Shown here: piece by piece, positions 11,595 to 23,101 of the stretch | Position numbering within the stretch: the first letter of the stretch is position 1 | How the letters are laid out: every line of letters begins with the position of its first letter | Source of the DNA: Mastigias papua | Lineage: Eukaryota > Cnidaria > Scyphozoa > Rhizostomeae > Mastigiidae | Reading direction: 5' to 3' | Assembly (NCBI GenBank): GCA_964019165.1 | Contig: OZ025272.1 | Span: 13,588,031-13,652,030 of the forward strand | DNA: 64,000 bases | The notes under the pieces: model-generated | Seen by the model: the letters and a program-made list of their open reading frames with translations, nothing else | Databases searched by the model: none | What the model was told of the DNA's origin: nothing | Made by a program: the position numbers and the translations under genes

Positions 11595-14500
11595 CTAGAG
11601 TGAAGATTGACATGCCAACATACTTGCAACATGTTCATGGTAATATTCAATCATCTCCTTTATGGACTGATCTCCATCAACAACCTAGAGTGTTTGATGA
11701 AGAGAAAAAATTAATCTAGCTGCCTAGATGCAACTTGCATAAAAAGTGAACCTTCATACAAGAAGATCAACACTTTAATTTTGTACAAATTCAATAAAAA
11801 ATTTCAAAAACTTTAATTCGATAATGATCTTCGAGAAGAGGCACTTTGTTCACTGAAAATTTCAACACTAGTTTTAACTTACATTGGTACACTATGGCTG
11901 GCGGAAAAATGATATAGAAAAAATATTGATAGAGTAATAGAGCCAGCGGCAGAGTATCATTTTATGGAACATAGGTCTGACAATGTTTGAAATTTGGAGA
12001 CAATTGAAGCTGACAGCCATGCACATTTATGCTAATGAGGTATATCAAAAGTTTAAACTTTTTTGAAAATTTTCAGATCAATAAAAGTGTGCCTCATGAA
12101 TGGTTATCCTCATTGCCAGTATTTAAGAAATTCCCCTACAACTTTCATAGTCTAATTCCTCAATCACTTAGAAGTACAAAAAGTGAGCAGGTAGAGCCAA
12201 ACAAAAATTTAACGCTGGTAAGTTTGTTCCAATAACCAAGAGGGGAAAATACTTTACCAGAACTGGGGCTGGCAAGCTAAATTTTGTCCTCCTTACCAAC
12301 CAGTCTTCATAACAGTTATGTATTTGCTGCAGGAAACCCTGGGAGGCAATGACAAATTTTTGAATCAATGATGACAAATGCTACTACACATGATGTAAAG
12401 AAGTTTGAACTATAATGCTAGATTTATAATGTCTTTGCAAAATTGGGTAACTTTAGCCTATCCAGTTCACATTCATCTGGTTGACCTACTGTATGTAGCA
12501 TTGTCTGTGATTTAGTCATTTAAGGACAAATTTAGAATTCTTTGAAAGACAATTCCATGTAAGAGTTCTGAGAGTACAAAAAGATAGTGATGACATACCA
12601 GTGAAATTCCTAGCTCTTCTTTTCTACCCCTTGTTCTAAGCCTATCTAGGCATGTTTCTGGGGGTGTTCTAATATAAACTGAAAATGAATAACTATTTTA
12701 AATTGTCAGTCAGTCAAACACATACACCTAAGCATGTGCCCAGATTATGCAGGTTGTGTAATTCATCACACCGCTTGCTCTTTACTCAGATGGCATGACT
12801 TGACAACAAATGGTGCACATAAACCCTGTGCATTGCAGCAAAAGTTGAAATGAGGTGCATGACTAATCACATGCTTGCTAAAATCCTTACAGAGAGTCCG
12901 GCAGAAAGACGTATATATCTGGGAAACACTTTCAAGGAGCAAAAACAGTGCTTTCCAAAGTATTCCTGAGAACTGTATGTATTTTCCTAAGGTATAACAT
13001 GAAACAGATAGACCTACTGAGCAATAATCATCAGTTCCAATAAAAAGATTATAAAAGAACTGCTGCTACACAATAGCTATAAATTAGTCAATATTCCACT
13101 TTTTACTTTTGCTTAGTTTTGTACAGTTTAAGGGCCTATACATCAAGAGAATTATACAAAACATTTTTTGCTCAATATTAAGTAGATCTCAAGGAAAATG
13201 CATGTTGAGAAGCTGAGAAGTTACCTATCATATCAATTTTTGGCTTCTGAATCTTTGTAATCCAATCAAACCATTCATGATGGAGAGTATATTCTAACTG
13301 TGAAAGTTTCCCACTGAAAAATTGTGAATATTCATCACCTCATGGTACAACATACTCTTATGCTACAGAGCCATGTGGTGTTTGGTTTGGCAGATGCTAT
13401 CACCAATCAATTCTTCACAAATTTTCCAATAGCAATACACTGCTCAAACAAGCTGAATGCCACAAATCTAAACTTCAAAAACAGACAAATGGGAATGAGT
13501 CATCCCATACTCCTATAATACATCTCTTATAAATCTAATAGTGTAACAATTGATAAAGATGACTTGTAACTATGACACATGATAGCTTTAAAATTACAAA
13601 GTCATACCTTTGATACAAATTCTCAACAAAACAATAAACTGCGCTATATGCTGATCTCTCAATTATTCTGTGCTCTTTGCCCTTGAAAAACAAGCTTTTC
13701 ATTCAGAAATAAGAAGTCAGCACTCTGTGAAAAATACAACATTTTTAGATCAAAACTTGTGAAAAAATAATGTCAAAAATGACTCTCCAATATTACATCT
13801 ATAACTACCAATGAAAAATCAAGAATGTAGCTATTGCATGTAATAACAAACTAGAACATAAAATAGAATTCATAATTGCTAAACAACTTAGTAATTCATG
13901 ATGTGATGTGAGGTATACAAAATGATGTAGAGTTAACTGGAAAGGAGAAGACCAAAATCATTTACCTGTCTGGTGCTATGTATTCTCATCATTGTTAATA
14001 GAGTATATGTTTGAAAAGTATAACTCCACCGCTTTGGATCTTTGTACATCATATCCTGAAAAGACATTGAACATAGGAAACATGAAAATACCCATAAATG
14101 CAATGTGATCCTGAAAACTTACAAATTCCAACATTTGATAAGAAAGCAAACAGCATATACATTTATAAAAGAAAAAACAGGACTTACGAGTAAATTACAG
14201 CCACAGAAATGTTGCCACTGAGTAACTGGCTCTCCAATAACCTTGAAAATCAAAGTTTTTACAAAGGCAAAGCTCAAACTACTCATTCACTTTATTGTTT
14301 AGTGAACTGTAGTCCTACAAAGAGGAAATCCATGACAGAAATGATATGCCTTTAACAAAAACTAAAATTTTATGGTGACACAATGCCAAAACAATACTAT
14401 ATTAGAATAATGATTTTCATAGTCAATGGCATAAAGCAAAGTCATGATATCCATAAACTGAACTACTAACATCAATTTTTAAAGTTTATTTAGAGCAAGG

Positions 14501-15211
14501 TATGATGTGAAAACTAGATGATGGCAGTTTACCATATAGGTCTTAAAATTTTGAGGTGGCAATGATTCCAGCACACATGCATTCAACATTCCAAGTATGT
14601 TACCTACTACAAGGTCCTTTGTCATTGAATGTCAACTGTTAACAGTAAAAATATTCCAAATTACAAAGCTAATTTTGATATACTCCTCTTATCCTCAAAC
14701 CAAATAGAAGTAAATAACTATTTTAAAGAAAATATCATACATAAGATCTAGGAAGCCAAATGTAAAACAAAGAGAATAATTGATACCTCTGTTTGAGGGG
14801 CATTCTTTTCAAAATGGTCTAACATAGTTGTTTTTCCACTTCCAATGTTGCCCTCTACACAAATCTAGGGACAAAACAGATAAAAAATACTGGGGAAGAC
14901 ATTATCTATTTAGGTAGTTTCTAATTGGGATAGTGGTTTTCTAATTTGAGATTACTGTCATAACTAAGTCAATGATTGAATGGACACACATACAAATATT
15001 TGATTATTGACTTCATATACAATGAGCAACTGAGTTGATAAATATTCAAAAAGTAAAGAAAAGCTTGGTCTATCTGTTTGTACTGTATTAACACTATCTC
15101 TCCATAGCATGGTATTCAAAAATTACCAATGAGGTAAATCTATAAGCCTGCAAATTCTATCTAATCACCTACTGTTATTTGTCGTTGCCACTGCCTTAAC
15201 TGCTGGGCCAT
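11595..15211 (-). CDS. TK2: Deoxynucleoside kinase, TK2/dNK type
   Basis: Phosphorylates pyrimidine (perhaps also purine) deoxynucleosides for salvage; the closest family is mitochondrial thymidine kinase 2 and insect dNK. Nine exons join in phase on the minus strand: 15211-15173, 14864-14787, 14241-14188, 14055-13966, 13681-13608, 13313-13225, 12678-12599, 12338-12258, 11684-11595 (TAG), giving 224 residues. Visible motifs: P-loop [13 protein letters not shown] (residues 14-26), the catalytic-glutamate block [21 protein letters not shown], the ERS motif in [27 protein letters not shown], and the arginine-rich lid [10 protein letters not shown]. The listed ATG leaves only 13 residues before the P-loop strand. 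The frame stays open upstream to a good acceptor (exon could begin at 15237: [12 protein letters not shown]), so a further 5' exon with a mitochondrial presequence is likely. The symbol reflects family, not proven orthology. Confidence 0.9.
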
Positions 15212-15354
15212 CTTTCTATGAAATGACTGACTAAACACTGTGAATGACAAAAATATAATTAGGTAGAAAAGTGTAGAGGCACACAAGCAAAGACTTTTCA
15301 CAATATCATCCACAGGCATGGATATTAACTATTTGACACAGCTTTTCAAACTCC

Positions 15355-15430
15355 TTACTAGGGCCCTTTGAAGGGCCCCTTGAAAAACAGCATTTGCTGA
15401 AGGGCTACCCTTCTTAAATATATCGAATAA
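15355..15430 (+). mobile_element. CR1/Jockey-like LINE 3' terminus fragment
   Basis: Contains AGGGCCCCTTGAAAAACAGC, then GCTGAAGGGCTACCC and an AT-rich tail. This matches, in the opposite orientation, the terminal block at 1045-1110. Only the 3' end is present. It lies between the TK2-like gene and FITM2, possibly inside the kinase's first intron. Confidence 0.65.
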
Positions 15431-15990
15431 AATATATACCAAATCAATCACTAGACTTTATTTGGAATGCAAGGTAATTCTGTTGGCCACCAATTTCTAC
15501 TTTGATGCTGTATGGATCTTGCACAAGATGCTATCATCACAGGAAGTGTTGCAGCCAATTAGGTGCTTATATAAAGGCTGGGGTAGAGGCTTCAAGATCT
15601 CTCCCTTGAAGATTTGCTAGAACTAAGAATAGCTATGGATAACAAAGCCCATTCCTATTTTCGGCAATTTAACTGTAAACTCTTGTGATTATACCTTATA
15701 TTTGAATTGCCTTTTCAGAATGTAATCTCTATTCAAAATAATTGTAAAACTTATTATTTTCAGAGAGAGGAAATAAAAAGTAACTACAATAGAGAGGAAT
15801 GAACCATTAAAATAGAACTTTTAAAAAATACTCAACTTAAAGAAAACACTGTGAACTTGAAAGGCTCAAGATATACAATTGCCAATGCTATGCTATCATT
15901 CTTTTACTTCCTTTTTCATTTTATAATATTTAGGCATTTAAAAAGTTTCAGTATAAGTTATAAATACTGTTTTCCAAACTAACATGTTAA

Positions 15991-15993
<3 letters not shown>

Positions 15994-16030
<37 letters not shown>
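15994..16030. repeat. (TA)n microsatellite
   Basis: About 37 bases of TA repeat in the space between the divergent TK2-like and FITM2 genes. Confidence 0.95.
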
Positions 16031-16032
<2 letters not shown>

Positions 16033-16084
16033 CAACGTAGCCCTAATACAATCGTTTAATAATATCAAACCCTAACTAAGCTTA

Positions 16085-16255
16085 ATTTGTCACTCAAAGT
16101 ATTTCTAAATTACTTTTTACTCTAGAGTAATTTGTAATGCAATTTTCAATCACTACTCTGAAGTCTTCTGATGTATTTACATTGCTTTTTTAAGCAAGTA
16201 ATGTATAACTTATTTACATTACTTTTGAAAAATACGTTACCCAGATATGTTTGCT
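16085..16255. repeat. Candidate MITE, TTAC/GTAA-rich
   Basis: Repeated TTACTTTT, AGTAATTTGTAATG and TTACATTACTTTT blocks in both orientations resemble the ends of short hAT-like elements seen in many animals. I could not define exact termini or a target duplication. Confidence 0.35.
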
Positions 16256-16984
16256 ACAGGCTTTGAGCCTATGCAAAAGTGAGAGTATACGTACTAGCGT
16301 AGTATTGGCGGCTCAGTCGAGATACCAAGCTTTGCAAAGAATGTCCGAATAACATTCCTTTGAACACGCTATCTGATGAAGATTTTCAAACAGAGGCAAA
16401 TGACTGATAGATGAATGCAAAAGTAAATACATTGCTAAAGGGTCCGCTACACATCTCATCTACAAAAACCTTGTGTCGAAAAAGCGAAAGGCGGGAACCT
16501 ACTACATATCCCCAAATAGTCAGAAAAAAGCTACAAACAGGAGCCTGTAATAATAAAGCCCTCAAAATGCAAACAGAGAAAATTCTGGACTTAACTCTTA
16601 CCCCTTGTCAGCTTAAACGACCATGCTGACATTGTTCGAGCTTGGAACTATCCTTTAACTGTATAATTTTGCGCAACTTTCCCCTTGCTTTGCATTCGTC
16701 TATGCGAGGTCAATGCTTTAAGAGGGAAGAGGCTAGCAGCTGCAGAGCTGAAATATGCTGAGTCAGCTACAAGAAAAACCCTCATGGAGCCCACATGTAA
16801 TCCCAAGCTGCAGAATGACGGACTTCTGGTTTTACATTATCACTGGATTTTTCTTATTTTGAAGTGTCAGTTCAAAGCAAGCAGATGAAAGCAGTGTTTG
16901 CCAATTAAATCCCATCAAATCTGTCCAATGAGTCTAATGAACGCATTGAAATAGAAACGAGGCAAGCATACGGTTAGATTGAAG

Positions 16985-17788
16985 ATGGCGGCTTGGAAGA
17001 AGCACATAGACACCATCACGAAAGGTACTCATAAACTGCAGCATATTGTACTTTGGATACCGCAGGTGAAAGTGTTAATAGTTTGGCTAATATTCCTATC
17101 AGGCTCATTTATTCACGATTTCTTTCCCCTGTCAAGAAGTTATTTTTCAAACAAGAAGAATATTTTCAACGTCTTCTTTGTAAAGAAAGGTTGGGGATGG
17201 ACGTGCGGCATATTGTTGCTTTTTATTCTCGTGAGGCTGGCACATCAAGAGGTGGACATCAAAACTATTTGGAAGCATGTACTGAGACTAATACATAGTA
17301 CTCTAGCGTGGTTTGTCCTCACTACCTTGTTCGAACAAATTGAGAATTGGTCTGGCCATTGTGAAGGAAATATCGTCAAACAGACAAAAACAGATTGCCT
17401 TAGAGAACAGTTTAAGTGGAATGGTTTTGATATATCAGGGCATTGTTTTCTCCTTACTTTTTGCATCCTGTTGATCAATGAAGAGCTCTCTGCATATAAA
17501 GTAGGAAGAAGTCAAGCAACAACAGAAGCATCTTTTGAGCTTTGGGCTTTCAACCAAAGAACATCAGTAAAGACAATACAAAGTGCCGTTTTACTTGCAC
17601 TTTCCATCTCATTAACTATGCTCATGATCCTTTGGGAGTTTATGCTATTTTTTACATGTATTTATTTTCACACAGTTCTGCAAAAGGCTGCAGGGACTTT
17701 AATTGGTATTTTTGCCTGGTATGTGATATATAATGTTGCAGTTAGATATCAGCATCCATTTATGCCTGCTACACCAAAGGCTGTATAA
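16985..17788 (+). CDS. FITM2: Fat storage-inducing transmembrane protein 2 (FIT2)
   Basis: ER membrane enzyme of the FIT family, linked to acyl-CoA cleavage, ER phospholipid balance and lipid-droplet budding. One uninterrupted exon of 267 residues (human about 262). The start is the ATG in the context GAAGATGGCGGC. Several membrane segments are visible: residues around 29-43, 72-84, 103-114, 150-163, 197-225 and 235-250. Both catalytic histidine blocks are present: GFDISGHCFLL (His of the ISGH motif, human His155) and TCIYFHTVLQKAAGT (His of YFHT, human His214). The C-terminus lacks an obvious KKXX signal. An AATAAA signal at 17801-17806 lies only 12 bases past the stop. It is divergent from the TK2-like gene and convergent with TP53RK. 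Confidence 0.93.
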   Translation: MAAWKKHIDTITKGTHKLQHIVLWIPQVKVLIVWLIFLSGSFIHDFFPLSRSYFSNKKNIFNVFFVKKGWGWTCGILLLFILVRLAHQEVDIKTIWKHVLRLIHSTLAWFVLTTLFEQIENWSGHCEGNIVKQTKTDCLREQFKWNGFDISGHCFLLTFCILLINEELSAYKVGRSQATTEASFELWAFNQRTSVKTIQSAVLLALSISLTMLMILWEFMLFFTCIYFHTVLQKAAGTLIGIFAWYVIYNVAVRYQHPFMPATPKAV

Positions 17789-17800
17789 AAACATACATGT

Positions 17801-17806
17801 AATAAA
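17801..17806 (+). terminator. Poly(A) signal of FITM2
   Basis: AATAAA 13 bases after the FITM2 stop codon, in AT-rich sequence. It implies a very short 3' UTR if used. Confidence 0.6.
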
Positions 17807-18402
17807 AAATATTAACCAATGACAACGTTTTGTCTCAGATTTTTGGCTCTCTTGTTGAATTCCTTGATGTATGGCCTCCAGGATGGGAAATAAGATCCAT
17901 ATAAGTGTGGAAATATTTGAACAGGGTGTGGGAACGTGACATACAAGAGACCATAGAGTGTAGTGTGCAATCTTTCAGATGTATTTCTGAAAACAAATTT
18001 GAACCTTTTAAAAACAAACTGATTGCTTTTATTGCATGTTTTCTAAAATGACAAAATGTGAATTACTTTTGCCAGACAATTCTTGGTCCACTTGAGACAA
18101 AACCCTCCTGGGTTGAAATTGATAAATGAGGGGGGGGGAGTTGAAACAAGAATGTCCTGGTATGCACTGTTGTAAATGTAAATAGTCAGAGATCTATCCA
18201 TTAAGGACTGGACAGTACTTTGAAATTATCTGTTCCCTAGCCTTCCAATCTGACCTCTGTAGCATGCAAGAAATGTATCCTGGTACAAGGACAAATCCTG
18301 GATCTAAAAACAGAGCAAATACAATTTGTTAAAATTCATTACAAATTTAAAACAAATCCCAAAGGACTACAACAATAGTATACATCTATTTTGCATCTGG
18401 TC

Positions 18403-19098
18403 TTAACCAATCATGACTCTCTTTCTACCTCTTTGCTTTACTTCATCCAGTTTATGAATGACTGATCTTGCTGCCTCCTTGCTGGAATTGGCCTTGTAGT
18501 TCTCAATCAACAGCTGAAATATATCCTCTGTGTTTGGGTGGGTACTTAAAAATGCACGTTCCAGAACATACAAGTCAACACCCTTATCTTCAGCCAAACT
18601 AGACACGAAACTCAAACCAAAGTCTATCAAAACCAAGGAACTCTCGCCACCGACAGTCTGTCGCAGTATATTTGAGGTTGTCAGGTCACCATGTACAACA
18701 CCACAATCATGCATTTTAGCTATTATTGTCCCCATGTCTCTCGCAAGGTTCTTGAGTGTCTCCCGTGCATCAGAGGCCCTACTTTCAAGGACATTGCTTA
18801 TGAAGTCACGAACACTTAAAGAGTCAGTTACTTCCTCCATGTAAATCGAATGGCTTTGATTATCCACTAGGTATATCGCCGGTGTCCGTATTCCCGCCTT
18901 CCTACAACGTATCATAGATCGGCATTCTTGGAGCTGCCTGCGATGTGTTAGTCCCTCATCCAGTGAAGGGTGTCTATACTTCTTTTTAAATCGTTGCTTG
19001 ATAATTGTTGGTTTCCCAATGTACGATGTTCTGAACACCTTTGCCTCTGCTCCTTGTTTCACTAATTCCATAGTTGTTTTACAGTCCGTCATTAGCAT
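18403..19098 (-). CDS. TP53RK: EKC/KEOPS complex kinase PRPK (Bud32)
   Basis: Small atypical kinase/ATPase of the KEOPS complex, needed for t6A modification of tRNAs reading ANN codons. A single intronless frame of 231 residues (human 253). Visible: ELVKQGAEAKVF as the nucleotide-binding start, the ATP-anchoring lysine in TIIKQRF, KKKYRHPSLDEGLTHRR, the family-specific catalytic loop VVHGDLTTSNIL, the metal-binding LIDFGLSFVSS, the unbroken EDKGVDLYVLERAFLSTHPN block, and the C-terminal RGRKRVMIG that marks the Bud32 family. The N-terminus is shorter than in human, lacking the acidic extension. The first ATG is 19098; a second Met two codons on could also serve. The 5' end lies close to a candidate plus-strand exon ending at 19319, suggesting a shared promoter. 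Confidence 0.96.
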   Translation of the reverse strand: MLMTDCKTTMELVKQGAEAKVFRTSYIGKPTIIKQRFKKKYRHPSLDEGLTHRRQLQECRSMIRCRKAGIRTPAIYLVDNQSHSIYMEEVTDSLSVRDFISNVLESRASDARETLKNLARDMGTIIAKMHDCGVVHGDLTTSNILRQTVGGESSLVLIDFGLSFVSSLAEDKGVDLYVLERAFLSTHPNTEDIFQLLIENYKANSSKEAARSVIHKLDEVKQRGRKRVMIG

Positions 19099-19319
19099 GA
19101 ACTGGTATCCTTAGTCACTCGTTTTATGCACTGGTTCGCTTATGCCCTTGTTTTCTTGACTTGGACAATCTCGCTCAGATCAGCCTCGTATGCATTAGGC
19201 ATGCGTCGTTCTCTCTTCTCCATCTCTGGAGCCCGCAAAGATCCCTGTGAACCATAGTCCTAAATCACCTGGATAATATTCGATATTGGAAAGGAATTAT
19301 TTGCCTGAAACTGTGTCTG
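19099..19319 (+). promoter_or_regulatory. Probable bidirectional promoter and 5' UTR exon
   Basis: The sequence between the TP53RK start and a strong splice donor (CTG|GTAAGTATAG, donor at 19320). The donor suggests that a non-coding first exon, perhaps about 19200-19319, belongs to the plus-strand ATP5MJ-like gene, whose coding exon starts at 20804. This is inferred from the splice site and head-to-head layout only; no core promoter motif is clear. Confidence 0.4.
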
Positions 19320-20058
19320 GTAAGTATAGTCCTGACTTGGTTTAATGAAGCATACTGTTTGGCTGTCATTGATACGCCATGGGGTATGACGTACGATTAG
19401 TGAACATCCATACGCTGTTTTCAGTGATTGCAAAGATGGTTCTAGACCCTGGGCCTTTAATTTTTGAAGCTGTTGTTCACTTTAGGCCACGTCACTCATC
19501 CATAGGTAAACCTAAACCATAGAATAAATGTAAAATGGCTTGTACAGTGCTATAGCAAGATATTGGGCTGAGAGAAGTATGTTGATCAAGTAATAGTTTC
19601 GTATATCTATATGCATGGACGCAGCATCAGCAGCCCCCTACACCATTAGCAAGATGTTGTACCTAGTTGCAAAGTTAGAAGTTACCTGTACATCCAGAAT
19701 AGAACAGACTAATAGAGTGCATTTACGATAGACCTGAGGGCTTTAAAACGATCTTTACCTGATGTCAATTTCAGCCACACTTATTTTTTCACTTCAAAGC
19801 AGTTATTCAGCTCTAAAAGGATCCCATCCAAAAACGATTTGTGCAATTGTACTAAAACGAAGAAGAGTTGTATTGCATAGTACTGTCATCTGGTCTTAAA
19901 TCAGAACCTTTGTTTACCATTCATGGATATGCACCAATGCTTCCAAAATTATACAATTTTACTATTCTAAGTTGCATTATGGTGTTTCCACATAGAGCCT
20001 CTTTAGTCATATTGAGGTTTGCATTTTTATATTCTATTTCTGTAGCGTCCTTGAGCAG

Positions 20059-20290
20059 TCAAAGGTTGCCTATCATGGATCTCTATTCTTTTCTACATTG
20101 TGCCTTCCTTTTCAACTTTCCATATTCTCTAATGTTGGTCCATTCCTTGATGTCATCAATCCACATTCTTTGAGGTCTTCCCTTTGATTTTTTCCCATCT
20201 ATAAATCCTTCCATGATGTTAACAAACAGGTTTTGATTTGGACTTCTTACAATATGGCCAAAGAATGATGATTTTCGTTTAGCGATTTTC
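20059..20290 (-). mobile_element. LINE polyprotein C-terminal fragment
   Basis: Minus-strand translation reads FFGHIVRSPNQNL, IMEGFIDGKKSKGRPQRMW and IDDIKEWTNIREYGKLKRKA, then a stop, RSMIGNL and another stop at 20059-20061. The F-G-H-I...G-K-x-S-x-G-R-P...W-I-D-D-I-K-E-W order is the familiar C-terminal end of RTE/R4-like retrotransposon polyproteins. It is a dead fragment in the intron of the ATP5MJ-like gene. Confidence 0.75.
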
Positions 20291-20329
20291 TTTAATAGAG
20301 TGGGTCATTTTTGTATAGTACAGTTTATT

Positions 20330-20605
20330 GCCCCATACTGAAACTTTCTTGTGACTTCCTCAGCAAGAACAGTTGAGTTTGCATAACACTAAATGCAACA
20401 CTCTTCTACAAAAAGGTTAACACAAGAAATCTATACTACTTAAGTAAGAATGATGGCTGTCTTGCATATCGGAATTTTAAATACATATGATTTATCAACT
20501 TTCTTAGGCCTCAGAATCCACCATTGAACTTTCTTTCCTTTTTGAATAGTTGAATACTAGTTTCTTATAAGCCATTTTCTTATTAAAACATGTTTAAACC
20601 AACGT
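20330..20605 (+). repeat. Dispersed repeat family X, copy 1
   Basis: Shares ordered blocks with copies at 31025-31330 and 50335-50700: GAAACTTTCTT at the start, a block around GAGTTTGCATAAC, ACACAAGAAATCTATA in the middle, GGAATTTTAAAT, and TTCTTATAAGCCATTTTCTT near the end. No open frame. The family is unknown to me. Confidence 0.55.
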
Positions 20606-20803
20606 GAAGCAGACTCTGAGTGTCTGTACACCACCTGTCTTGACTTTTCCTGCTTCAAGAGTGGAATGCCATGATAATGGCATTTAAGTCAACAGTCTAT
20701 TATGAGATCAAGATTTAATCGCATTGACCATATGTTATTCTGTGACATGTTCAAACTGTAGTTTACCTGCCTCATATTATTACCAATTATATTCATCCTA
20801 AAG

Positions 20804-21030
20804 GAAAGATGGCCCCTTCACCTACATTACTTGGGAGGATTTCAACACTAGTAAGGCCAGCAATACCAGTGTTAAAGTCATATACAGAAATCTATATTGC
20901 ATTTGGAATAACTGGATATCTAATTTGGAAGATCCCAGTCACTGGTAGTGTATTAAAATTGTTGCTTAATATTTCTGTGTTATGCTATATTTTGTCAAAG
21001 CTTCATTATACATTTTGTTTGATTTTTTGA
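20804..21030 (+). CDS. ATP synthase subunit ATP5MJ-like (6.8-kDa proteolipid)
   Basis: Candidate for the small inner-membrane subunit associated with mitochondrial F1Fo-ATP synthase. The exon starts at 20804 after acceptor TAAAG, with ATG at 20809. Residues about 14-43 (VRPAIPVLKSYTEIYIAFG then ITGYLIWKI) align in spacing with the human 6.8-kDa proteolipid pattern: W-x-P-x-K-P-Y-Y-T followed by a G-x-G-x-x-G-F/Y membrane segment ending Y/W-K-I. The open frame to 21030 continues as hydrophobic sequence atypical of the family, so a splice soon after 20925 is likely (possible donors at CCA|GTCACT or ACTG|GTAGTG; possible acceptor at 21199). I could not fix the C-terminus. The call rests on about 30 residues. 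Confidence 0.5.
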
Positions 21031-21039
21031 TAAGTTTAT

Positions 21040-23090
21040 TATATACCATTTTTGGTAGATTTTTATTGAAATGGTTTCTTGTAAACAAACAAAAAAAGTG
21101 ACAGTTCTCCACCTGTTCAAAAAGGAAAACACAGATTTGTTTATTTTTGTTCATTGTCTGTCATTCAAGAAATTTATTGCCTTTCAAATTATTTTTCAGA
21201 GGAAATGAAGAAAAATTCAAGTATGACCATTGTACTTTTCTTAAACATGTAAAACTGCAGTTTGTAATATATTAGAATCTAGGTTAGGAAATTTGACAGT
21301 AAAAGAAGGATTGATTTCTCAGTTTTTCTTGTTGTGTAGAGTAGTAGGGTTTTAAGTTTGTACCCTAGAGTTGACTCCCTTTCAGTCTCATTTGACTTTA
21401 AGATTCCATTACATATATCATTAAATAAATCATTAAATAACACAGCAATCATATGGCAAAACCATACCATAACATAAAGATAGTATACTATTTGTTCCAC
21501 AAGGCTAATAACATTTGTACAAAATTGGAATGGTATTTTGAGAATCTGAATTGTATAAAAATAATGAAAAATAGGTTTTATCAATGTATCATGTTTATGA
21601 GAACTATGACAGTGAACAGACATACAGTGGCATTGCCAGAATATGTGAAGCAATGTAAATATATCACTTTGGCACATTTATGTAGGATATACATTGAGTA
21701 CCCATCTTTGTTGCCATGTTATCATTTACTGAGCACTTGTCTCCTTTATGGTGTCATGATTGATTAGCTAATTTTTGAAATTCTGTTCTAGAATTTCTCC
21801 ACCCAGACCACTGAAATGATGACACAATTAAAGACTTTTTTGACATGATTTCTGAATAGTGTTGCCATCATGTATAATAACAAAGTCTACATATGTTTGT
21901 AGAATAAATAGAATGTTGCTTAACTGTGTGTTATATGTCATTCATATCTAGCAAGGTGTTTTCATTGTTTGTCTGTCTTACTCAATAGTTGATCATTAAT
22001 TCTGGAGATTTTGCCCAAGGTCTGATTTCATTTGGCATTTTAATTCCACTTCTTCATATATTTGATAACTGTAGAGTAACTGTCTACTAAGAATACATAT
22101 TTTGTTTATATTGTCATGGAAGCTAGGCTATGCCATAATGTTGCATTGGCATTGGGAATATGGATAGTGAGATGCAATTCAATTAAAGTAGTACACTTGT
22201 GCTTCACTATTCCAGTTATTTATACAGATATACAATAGGTAAGATTTACATTTGAGCTAAAAAGAGAAAACATGTTCAAAGCACATCAATACACTGATGA
22301 TTTATATATGTGGAGGGGAGTAGTGTCAGTGAAGTTTCTAGTGGTTGTATGCATTCTTAGTTCTGTGCAGAAATTCTGACAAAAGTATTTGTACAATGCA
22401 CTTTCATTATTTAACATAATGTGTAACTGAGAGGTTGCACTAGGAGAATGAAAATTTGCATCAATTTCCTTTGCCTTGGACTTTTGTCTTAGTTTGCTTT
22501 CTAAGTAGACAACTGTCATTGAAACACCAATGTCATAGTAAAACTACGCTTTTCACAGATGCATATTTCAAGTTCTGCTAATTGAAGAAATATTAGCAAG
22601 CACACAGCTGGGCATATACATCTGGGATGGTGACACCTGTTTTTACCCTTGCCATGGGGAGCAGAATTTATATATAGGGAATAGGTACCTTAGAAAATCA
22701 GGTCTGCTATTTGCTAAAAAAGATATACCACTTTATTATGCAACCTAATTTAACTTAGACAAGTGTAGAATGTCTAGAACAGGACAACTTAAGGAAAGGA
22801 GAATAGAAAAAAAATGACTACTGAGATTAAGAAAATAAACTGTTTCCAACTATCACCAAAAGAATATTGATTGAGGAGAATGTAGAGCATAAGCCCCCAC
22901 CTTGGGGTAAATATACAGTATCATTGGGTATATTTGAGTCAAATAAGAAAAGATGCATATGTATAAGATGCATATGCAAACAAAGCCAAAACTAGCTTGA
23001 AACTGAAGAAAGAACTATACATGGGGAAATATGGTATCTACAATGCCCACTAAGTTGCACACATGCAACAACATTTAATATATACAAATA
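21040..23090. other. Intergenic, 3' of the ATP5MJ-like gene
   Basis: AT-rich and without a convincing gene. Frames such as 21279-21677 (minus) and 21453-21767 (plus) overlap on opposite strands and show no family. It probably holds the 3' UTR of the ATP5MJ-like gene on the left and that of the TPP1-like gene on the right. Confidence 0.4.
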
Positions 23091-23101
23091 TATACAATAG
23101 C

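Noticed and set aside
17053..17733. Three other frames inside FITM2
   Set aside because: Shadows of the FITM2 coding frame with no domain of their own.
18530..18844. 104-codon plus-strand frame opposite TP53RK
   Set aside because: Antisense shadow of a strongly conserved kinase frame.
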